DNA from: Rhabdophis nuchalis
Lineage: Eukaryota; Chordata; Lepidosauria; Squamata; Natricidae
Assembly: GCA_039707465.1 (NCBI GenBank)
Contig: CM077643.1
Span: 328,293,419 to 328,357,418 of the forward strand
Direction: 5' to 3'
Length of the DNA: 64,000 nucleotides
How positions within the stretch are numbered: the stretch's first letter is position 1; each line of letters opens with the position of its first letter. Of the stretch, positions 56,358 to 64,000 are shown one piece after another. Position numbers and translations under genes: made by a program. The notes beneath the pieces are model-generated. The model ran no database searches. It had not been told where the DNA came from and saw only the letters and a program-made list of their open reading frames with translations.

Positions 56358-57571
56358 ATCGTGTTTCTCCAAAACTATGACATATCCTGCTAATAAGTCC
56401 ATGCCACATTTTTCCTCGTGGGCAAAAATGTTAAAAAAAACCCACAAATAAGCCCCCGGACAATCCCCCCCCCTCTGGCCAAGCAGAGCACCATTCACTG
56501 ACCTAGGGAGTATCTCTAAGGCCCCAAGCCATGTGGCGCTCGGGCCCCCCACCACAGGTGCCATGCGGAAACATTTCTTAGGGCATATGAGGCGTTGCCC
56601 TGTCAGCTCCAGCACGCATGTGTGCACTGGCCAGCTGATTTAGGCCTTCTTTTGAGGCCATTTTTCGCCCTCTGGAGGTGGCGGGGAGGCTGTTTTCACC
56701 CTCCCCAGGCTCCTAGAAAGCCTCTGGAGCCTGGGGAGGGTGAAAAAAGCATGTCAAAAGCAAGGGGCTGCGCACATAGCATTATGGGTGTGGCATGCCC
56801 ATGCATGACCCCCTGCGCTCCCCCTGCTTTTGGCATGCGAGCCAAAAAAGGTTAGCCATCACTGCCCTAGGTCAATGCATGGAGCTCTGCCTGGCTGGAG
56901 AGGGGATTGCATGAGTCGGTTTCATGACGACTAGGGCACCACCACTGCTGCCGAGCTCCAAGTAAAACTTCTTCTTTGGCTCCCAAACTCAGGAACTTGG
57001 CTTATGATTCTTCTAGCAGTGGCTCTCTAGGAGTCTGTTCTATGGTTATGGGCAGTCTTCCAGAAGCCTGAAGAAGTTTTACTTGGAGCTCAGTGGCAGC
57101 AACAGCGGTGGCAGCAGCGGTGCCCTAGTCCTGCAAGGAGAGCTGGCCAAGGGCATGGTGAGGCTGGGAGGTATGTAAACTGGGGGCGGAGCAGGCGCTC
57201 GTGCAACCCCCCTTTCTAGTGGGCAGAACTTCATGCATTGATGTGGGGGGTATCCCAAATGTGCCAAGTCACGGGAGCTGGGGGGTGGGCAGAGTGCTAC
57301 ATGGCTTTGTGCCTTAGGGATACTCCCTAGGTCAGTGAATGGTGCTCTGCCCAGCTGGAGAGGGGGTTTGCTGGGTGGCTGCTCATGAGCATGGTCACCT
57401 CATGGCTGCTTTGTCCCTGAAGCTGTGCCCGGCTCTTTGGGAGCCCGGTCATAAGGGAGCAGCCACCCACAACCCCAAAACAATAAGCCCTCCCCCTCTA
57501 ATAAGCCCAAGGCCATATTTTGTCAGTCAAAAAAATGTAAGACCCTGTCGTGTTTTCGGGAAAACACGGTA
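56358..57571. mobile_element. Composite fold-back element of about 1.2 kb
   Basis: Left end ATCGTGTTTCTCCAAAAC and right end GTTTTCGGGAAAACACGGTA are inverted; internal AATAAG-CC motifs match the small MITE at 35194-35414. Long arms 56466-56550 and 57283-57368 pair at high identity (GAGCACCATTCACTGACCTA and complement). A second, inner inverted set lies at 56866-56975 and 57070-57250. A hAT MITE (56551-56864) sits between left outer and inner arms. Confidence 0.8.
56551..56864. mobile_element. Truncated hAT MITE inside the fold-back element
   Basis: Lacks about the first 25 bases of the family and ends GGTTAGCCATCACTG at 56864. The body (CTGGCCAGCTGATTTAGG, CTCCTAGAAAGCCTCTGGAG) is very close to the copy at 30279-30645. 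No 8-bp duplication, as expected after loss of the left end. Confidence 0.85.
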
Positions 57572-57737
57572 CCAATTAAAGATTTATCTTTTCTATTTTA
57601 TTCCTGGGTATATTTATATTGTTTGTAAGACTAAGAAAGGAATGCAAATTAATTAAATCCATTTAATCATATTGTAACTCAAAACAACAAAGTTACACCT
57701 ATTTAAAAAAGCATTTAAGATTTTAGTAGAACATAAT

Positions 57738-58123
57738 GGTGGCTCAGTGGCTAAGACTCTAAGCGTGTTGATCAGAAAGGTTGGCAGTTCGGCGGTTTGA
57801 ATCCCTAGCATTGCATAATGGAACGAGGGCTTGTTACTTGTCCCAGCTTCTGCCAACCCAGCAGTTCAAAAGCTTGTAAAAATGCAAGTAGAAAAATAGG
57901 GACCACCTTTGGCGGGAAGGTAACAGTGTTTGTGTGCGCTGGCCAGCTGATTTAGGCCTTCTTTTGAGGCCATTTTTCGCCTTTGGCATTTAGTCATGTC
58001 GGCCACATGACCATGGAGACATCTTCAGAAAGCACTGATTGTTGGGCTTTGAAATGTAAATGAGCACCATTCCCTAGAGACGGGAACATCTAGCTTATAT
58101 GTTTACTTTTACCTTTACCTTTA
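57738..58123 (+). mobile_element. Sauria-type SINE with foreign insert
   Basis: tRNA-like head (GGTGGCTCAGTGGCTAAGA; box B region GGCAGTTCGGCGGTTTGAAT), TCCCAGCTTCTGCCAACCCA, GGTAACAG, then GTCATGTCGGCCACATGACC and a CTTTTACCTTTACCTTT tail. Between GGTAACAG and the GGCATTTAGTCATG part it contains about 40-50 bp that are not SINE but match the hAT MITE at 56618-56668 and 30369-30422. Compare the uninterrupted copy at 11663-12019. Confidence 0.9.
57930..57980 (+). mobile_element. hAT-MITE-derived patch in the SINE
   Basis: Reads CTGGCCAGCTGATTTAGGCC and onward to CCATTTTTCGCC, differing from 56618-56668 at one position by eye. Junctions have short matches (GTGCG; GCC) to both partners. Confidence 0.85.
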
Positions 58124-59396
58124 ATGTGAAAAACCGTTTCTATATAATGCATGTTTCTCTGCTCATGACTTCCAACTTTCCTATTAATTTTGCTTCATTA
58201 TAGAAAAAAATCAGCAAGTTGTAAGCTTTTCTGTTTTTCCCCTGATAAATGGCAGGAGATTAATGCTGCCTTTTCTGAAACTCACCAAAGGGGTAGGTTC
58301 CAAAGTCTTTTAAACAATTTCTGAATGTTCTGAATAAACTAAATTAATTTCCAAAATTTCAGAATGTGCCCATTCCACATGTGTAGCAAAGATAACATAC
58401 AATGGAGGTCTGCATAACCTGTAGCCTTCTTCAATCTATTTTGGATGTTCTTCTCCCTTTCTGAGTAAATTTGTTAAGATTTGCAAACAACCTTAGAGAA
58501 ATTTCCCTCCTTCTCCCTTCCATTTACAGAAATCAATTACTGTATCACAAAATGTTGAAATTTCATTCACAAATGTATTAATGACATGTTTTTATAAAGT
58601 TACTTAGAAGAGACCTTTTTTTTTAAACTACATTCCACTGATTTAAATATTAATGGGCAATTTAGTTTTGTAAAACTGATAAGAATGAAAAAAAACTGAA
58701 AATAGTATATTCACAAAAATCCCAAGAAACATGAAGCTTTTCAGATTCTTATTCAACCAGCTAATGTATTCTGTTGCTTTTTTATGTGGTGATTTATGCT
58801 CTTCCTCATTCATTCTTCAGCAAAGATCTTGTTTTCCTTTGCCAGTCAAAACAATTGTATTGTGTTTATGCAGGTAAAGAATTGATGATGATTGAAAATG
58901 CTTTATATTTTCTGACAGTATACTAGCAGAATATAAGAAACTGTGTGTTTCCTCAGGAGAGTAAAATGGCAATTGAAGAATTATGTTACCTGCCTACATT
59001 CCTCAAATATACTTTTGTAAAACCAATATAGCTGAATATTAAAACCTAATACTATTTTAATACCATTGTTGCTCAACAAAAATGAAAAGCATTAACATAT
59101 AAATTGCATCATTTAAGAAATTCTTTATTGGCTAAATATGATTGGACACACAACAAATTTGCCTCACAAGCAACATGATAAATCATGAGCATAATCATAA
59201 AATACAATCATCATAAATCATAACACACAATACTCAGTGATAGCCATAGGATACTAAATAATCAATCAACATAAATCATAAGATACTAAATAAAAGCAAT
59301 TAACATAATTCATGATATTCAAGTTATAGTCATAAGAAGCTAAGGAAATAGGTAATAGGAAAAATGAGAAGGATAATAGTAATAGTAATACAGTCC
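58124..59396. other. Unassigned AT-rich sequence
   Basis: Nothing recognised. Confidence 0.5.
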
Positions 59397-59404
59397 TACT
59401 AGAT

Positions 59405-59538
59405 CAGGGGTCTGCAAAGTTGGCTCTTTTAACACTGTGGACTTCAACTCCCAGAATTCCCCAGCCAGCTTGACTGGCTGGGGAATTCTTGGAGTTGAAG
59501 TCCACCAGTCTTAAAAGAGCCAACTTTGCAGACCCCTG
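59405..59538. mobile_element. Palindromic hAT-type MITE, 134 bp
   Basis: CAGGGGTCTGCAAAGTTGGC at the left and GCCAACTTTGCAGACCCCTG at the right are perfect inverted termini, and the arms continue inward to the centre at CCAGCCAGCTTGACTGGCTGG. Flanks TACTAGAT (59397-59404) and TACTAGGT (59539-59546) are a 7-of-8 duplication. Confidence 0.95.
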
Positions 59539-59546
59539 TACTAGGT

Positions 59547-59953
59547 GGTTTGACATTCCATTTAAAAAACATTTTTCCTTCTATTTGCCAATCACTTTTT
59601 TGATAATTTTCTTTTTTAGGTTCCTCCCCATTTTACCTCCTAAGTGCTGACAGCTTTTGCCAGAGAGGAAATGCTGCAAATATAAAAAAAGGCCCAGGGT
59701 GGAGCTCTATGAAACCTACAATCCCTTTGATGCCCTTACATCCTTATTAGTGCTTTGATCTACAATAAGGACTTTGAGACTTGGGCAGTAAATATATATT
59801 ATCTGATTCTGTATGAGCTATTGATTCTGCAGCTGCACCCTGCTTCGTCCTTTCTCTCACTCTCTTCAAACTTTGTTTTCTGTCAATAATGTTCCTTGAT
59901 TTCAGTGGGGAAATGTTTGAAAAGTGGTGACATCACTCTCTTCACATACATTA

Positions 59954-59986
<33 letters not shown>

Positions 59987-60225
59987 TTTGTGCCCACAAT
60001 AAAGATGACAGATTTCTGGCTCCTTTTAAATTCTAGAATTGTTATTCAGTTCCAAATCTCACAGAAACACACATCAACAGAAATATTTTTTTATTCGAAG
60101 TGTAACATTTTTACAACCTAGTTTTTACTACTAAATAATAGATAACACAGGAATATTATAGATGGACACATTACATTTTGATTTATATTCAATAATACAT
60201 ATTTTCAATGACAAACATTTTGGGT
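59547..60225. other. Unassigned sequence with (ATT)n
   Basis: Contains an (ATT)n run at 59951-59985; otherwise nothing recognised. Confidence 0.5.
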
Positions 60226-60340
60226 GTAGGAGGGAGGGAGGGAGGATGAAAGGAAGGAAGGAAGGAAGGAAGGAAGGAAGGAAGGAAGGAAGGAAGGAAG
60301 GAAGGAAGGAAGGAAGGAAGGAAGGAAGGAAGGAAGGAGA
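60226..60340 (+). repeat. (GGGA)n and (GGAA)n purine tract
   Basis: GGGA units to about 60244, a short gap, then about 21 GGAA/GAAG units at 60250-60338. The lysine/glutamate-rich and serine/phenylalanine-rich frames across it are artefacts. Confidence 0.97.
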
Positions 60341-62862
60341 CATTTTAACCAGAAAGATAAAAGCTGCAAAGAAAATGGAGTGGAGAAAAATAAATGGAAA
60401 AAAAAAAGATTTCTTAGTAAGGGCTATTGATAGCTCATGGTCCCTAAAACTGATGGATGCAGAAATGATGTTTGACTCCTCAGCTTTCTTTGGATATTCC
60501 AAATGAGGAATGAAGATCCTATCACAGAGCAGTATATTCCTATGGTGTTTTTGTCAAACTGTTTCCCTTCTACTACGTCTGGATAAAAAGATTAAACGTT
60601 GTCAGCTGCCTTTAATCTTTGTATCCATCATACATACATACATACATCCAAGGAACTTTTGAGGAACAGGCAACAACTGTTACACGCAAGCATCAGTCAG
60701 CATATCACTGGATGAGATACTTGTTTCTCCTCATTCCGGATACCTCCAGATACCTCAATATAGTGTCTGGATATGAAGTTCAGGAAAGGTCCCAAATATA
60801 AACATAGCTTGGTGGCTTTCCACCATCACTAGGACAATCAATGTTTGTGTTTTATTTTATTTTCCCAACAAAGGAAAGGGATGTGGGCTTCATTTTTTTA
60901 AATTGTAAAAGTCCTTAATTAGAGAGAAAACTTTTTTTTAACTTCTAGTGATCATGTAGATACTCTTTCTCCATGATGATGTATCCCTAACATGTTCTTT
61001 TAAGTCTCCCAACAATGTACTCATTGCCAATGAGTCCATCCACCTTGCTGCTGCTGCTGATCATCTTCTCTTTCCTTCTTCCTTTCCCAGCACTAGAGCC
61101 TGGATCTTTGCCTTCTATGTCTGAAGTAGAATAATTTGAGCCTGATCATTTATGCCTCCAGTGAGAATTCTGGGTTAGTTAGTTTGACAAACCACTGGTT
61201 TGTTTTCTTGGCTGCTACAATATTTTCAGATGTCTCCAACATCAAAGTTCAAAGGCAACAATACATTTCATATCCTGCTTTTTTAAAGTCCAACATCCAC
61301 TTCACAATCAGGATTAACATTTTTGCACACCCCTACTTAAAGAAATTCTTCAATCATCGAACTATTACTTCAGCAAAATATGAACTCATCCTTGACCTTA
61401 AAAAGGACATTAGTTGGTGCTAAATTTTTATTAACATTATTATGACATAATCTTAAGTGTAGGTTGAAAGTTTTTGATGCAATTCCTATGTCTACGAAGA
61501 TTTTTCTGTCTCCTGTCTCTACCCATTTCTTCCCTTCTGCAATCTTTTTTGAAACTTAGAGCAATATGGTTTTGCATTTTTGTCTCAGAAGATAAAAGTT
61601 GGTGCTTGAAAATGGTGTATCATGACTTAGCTATTCATTGCCAAAGGCAGAGAAATAGAACTTTTATACAATAAAATAGGAAAATAATTTTCTTTTTTTC
61701 TCTCCCTTCTATTTAAGAGTCATTAAATACACACTAGACAAGCTGCTTGGCTTTTGAAAATGCATCATTGCTGGAGGCATCAAAACTGATATTAGCATTC
61801 TCTGTAAGATGGATTATTCTATTTAGCTTTGTATTTACTGGAAGGCCATTACATAGATGTCTAGGTTGTCATAATCAATTTTGCACACAACCTTTATGTA
61901 GATTGAAACAGTATTTTTATTCTGATCATGGGGAGAAGGCCTAAGTCAAAATGAGCAAGTCAAATAACTGAGAAAACAATATTGCCAGGGAAATGGACCT
62001 TTTTTTAAGCATCAACCTTCAATGCATGATGCTTGTGTGATTACTGTTTGTCATCATCTTGATCATTAGCATGCCACATCTGAAGATGCTGTCATACCCT
62101 TGCACAGGGCATATAAGAGATAGGCATGAGTCTCCATACAAATTTCAGAATTAGCACTTTCCATTTTGTGTTAAGCTATTGACTTTCTCTCTCAGTATTT
62201 TTCATGTCATAAATTTTCCCTGGACACAGCTTTACTTGCATGACTGAAATCTGCAATGAAGTTGCTCATTTTCTTGTTCATGGTCTCCTTGGGTACTCAG
62301 ATATAGAAAGCTTTTAATGTTGAATTATCTTTTCAAACATTAAACAGTGGTGATTTTTTGATGCCTATAGATAAGTAAAATGAACTAAATATTCTAAATA
62401 GTGTAATTTCAGAGCATTTTACTGCATTTATCCTCCTTGGGACATTTAGTACTTTAGAGAGTAAAGCATAGCAATATTATTTGGGAGAAAATCTATAGAC
62501 TAATTCTAATAGATTTAACAATAACACTAGTAGATTTGCAAGATAGCAAAGAATAAATAATTTATGAGAAACAACTTTTTTCAAATTTGTTATGGGCTAA
62601 AACCACAGATGCAAAACTTTTTTTTAAATATCAGAATTATTTTATAGTTTTTTCATACATATATAGATTTATAGTTATTTTTCTCTATGTGAAAAAATGC
62701 AGTTGAAATTTATTGGAAATGCTATAGGTTTAAATCCAACCCATCAGTAAATTTGGGTCATCTTAACTGGAAAATTTTCTATTTCTTCCCTATATCCAAA
62801 CACTTCACTTCAAAACATCTAGTAAGCTCAATGGAAATGATACAGATTAAAATATGGTCATT
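60341..62862. other. Unassigned AT-rich sequence
   Basis: A short (CATA)n at 60629-60648; no gene or other repeat recognised. Confidence 0.5.
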
Positions 62863-62870
62863 GTATAGAG

Positions 62871-63264
62871 CCGTGATGGCAAACCTAAGGCACGTGTGTC
62901 AGAGAGCCCTCTCTGCTGGCACATGCGTCATCGCCCCAGTTCAGATCTCCAATGGCGTTTCTTTTGTGAGCTTCTGTTTCCCTAAAAACAATGAAACAGA
63001 AGCTCATGAAAGAAAAAGATCTTACCTCTTGATGCGTTGCCAGTGTTGGGATGCCCCACCACCCACTGGCCAGCTGGTCTTTGGGTCTCTGCTGTGCATG
63101 GGTGCACATCAATACAGGTCCATGCATGTGTGAGTTTGCATGTCCATGCATGTGCATATGCATGTCCATGTGCGCGTGCATTCGTGCGCATGTGCACCTT
63201 TCGGTTTCTGTATGCACACACACAGAGTTTGGACACTCAGTGCCTAAATGTTTTGCCATCACTG
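62871..63264. mobile_element. hAT-type MITE, 394 bp (CAGTGATGGC family)
   Basis: Starts CCGTGATGGCAAACCTAAGG and ends TTTTGCCATCACTG. Exact 8-bp duplication GTATAGAG (62863-62870 and 63265-63272). The body holds CA/TG-alternating stretches (GTGTGAGTTTGCATGTCCAT and similar). The frames crossing it are not genes. Confidence 0.93.
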
Positions 63265-63272
63265 GTATAGAG

Positions 63273-64000
63273 CAACTAATAATAAAACTGTATTCATTGT
63301 CCAATTATTTATCTAGAGATGCTACATTATTGGATAGGGCTATGTCTGGTCAAATATCCTAAAAATAAAAATAATTCAGGCATGTCATATTATCATATTA
63401 TATCTCCTTACTATTTGTATTTTCATTTCTACAACCTCATTTTCAAGTGCTGTTTTTTTTAAAGCATTATATAGCCAATCACACCAGATTTCCATTTCAG
63501 TTTGATTTAATATATGACTTTGTGCAGTACAATTTTCGCTGTGTACTATTGACATGGTAATGAAGTAAAAAAAACAACCACTGGTTTGGATAAAATTGAT
63601 TTAAGTATATTTGTAGTAACTAAACAATGCCTTTCATAAGAAAAGTAAGAAATTTAGAGCTTGATAAAGGAAACTGCATGAAGTTAAGATTATAACGACA
63701 AATTAGTAGAATAGAGACTCTTACAAAGCCTCCATTAAAGAAACCAGGCTTTAAAAATGCTGCCAAGCTTTGTTAAGAATTTTGGATGATAGCATTCAGG
63801 AAGTCCCTTTTTGGAAGAAGAAAAAGGTTTACGGCACTCCTGTCATAGTTTACTTACTTTCAGAATTTCCCTTTTGTCATACATCGAATGGAATACAGAT
63901 AATACTTTGAAAACAATCACACTTTCTTTTCATCTCCTAATTTTAGCAACACAGTTTTAGAAACTTCTGGATTTGCGGGAACTGGTTAAGTGAACACTGT
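63273..64000. other. Unassigned AT-rich sequence to window end
   Basis: Nothing recognised. Confidence 0.5.

Noticed and set aside
57755..57815. tRNA-like sequence with box A and box B text
   Set aside because: It is the head of a Sauria SINE. There is no full cloverleaf, and the SINE body follows directly; the same holds at 11960-12015, 9490-9530 with 9963-10000, and 21100-21170.
60131..60506. Frames of 114-123 codons with Lys/Glu or Pro/Ser/Phe/Leu repeats
   Set aside because: They are translations of the GGAA microsatellite on each strand.
62753..63362. Frames of 77-139 codons rich in His, Met, Cys
   Set aside because: They cross the CA/TG-rich body of the hAT MITE at 62871-63264, and both strands are open.

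Overview
The window is vertebrate nuclear DNA, most likely from a squamate reptile and possibly a snake. The evidence is the repeat content: two Sauria-type SINEs (tRNA head, tail of ACCTTT units), CR1 and L2-type LINE fragments, an L1-type ORF1, and many short hAT-like elements with 8-bp target duplications. The background is AT-rich. I found no host protein-coding exon, rRNA or functional tRNA gene. The stretch reads as intergenic or deep-intronic DNA whose recognisable content is almost all mobile elements, satellites and microsatellites. Species assignment is an inference from repeat families.

1-10 kb: unique AT-rich DNA, then antisense CR1, L2-like and a third LINE copy, a short hAT MITE, and the only intact long reading frame in the window (8326-9174). 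That frame is the ORF1 of an L1-type retrotransposon that runs from a CpG-rich leader straight through ORF1 to a poly(A)-signal tail, with no ORF2, and is flanked by a 16-bp target-site duplication (7426-7441 and 9459-9474). A second, antisense, 5'-truncated copy with the same ORF1-stop-then-short-3'UTR layout lies 57 bp beyond that duplication, inside a tRNA-type SINE. Two such copies suggest an ORF2-less (HAL1-like) family.

10-22 kb: Sauria SINE (-), L2 3' ends, palindromic and hAT MITEs, a compound CTAC/CT satellite (16.4-17.0 kb), a TATC microsatellite, and two MITEs that abut exactly at 20768/20769, the second carrying an internal SINE.

22-37 kb: mostly unique AT-rich DNA with a possible antisense LTR, an antisense CR1, three copies of hAT MITEs with clear 8-bp duplications, and an 832-bp CpG-rich hAT-type element (33472-34303) with a perfect 8-bp duplication that imitates a CpG island.

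37-47 kb: long repeat-poor AT-rich DNA containing one broken copy of a gene-like multicopy protein family (about 39.5-39.95 kb, -) and a 180-bp palindrome (44.3-44.5 kb).

47-64 kb: a nested stack in which a CR1(+) is split by another element that itself holds the same compound satellite as the 16-kb locus plus a CR1(-); an L2-like LINE inserted in another LINE (50.4-50.9 kb); a 106-bp near-perfect hairpin (54.1 kb); a composite fold-back element with a hAT MITE inside it (56.4-57.6 kb); a Sauria SINE carrying about 40-50 bp of hAT MITE sequence (57.7-58.1 kb); and a palindromic MITE, GGAA tract and hAT MITE near the end. There is no pathway or operon here; the only interactions visible are elements inserted in each other.
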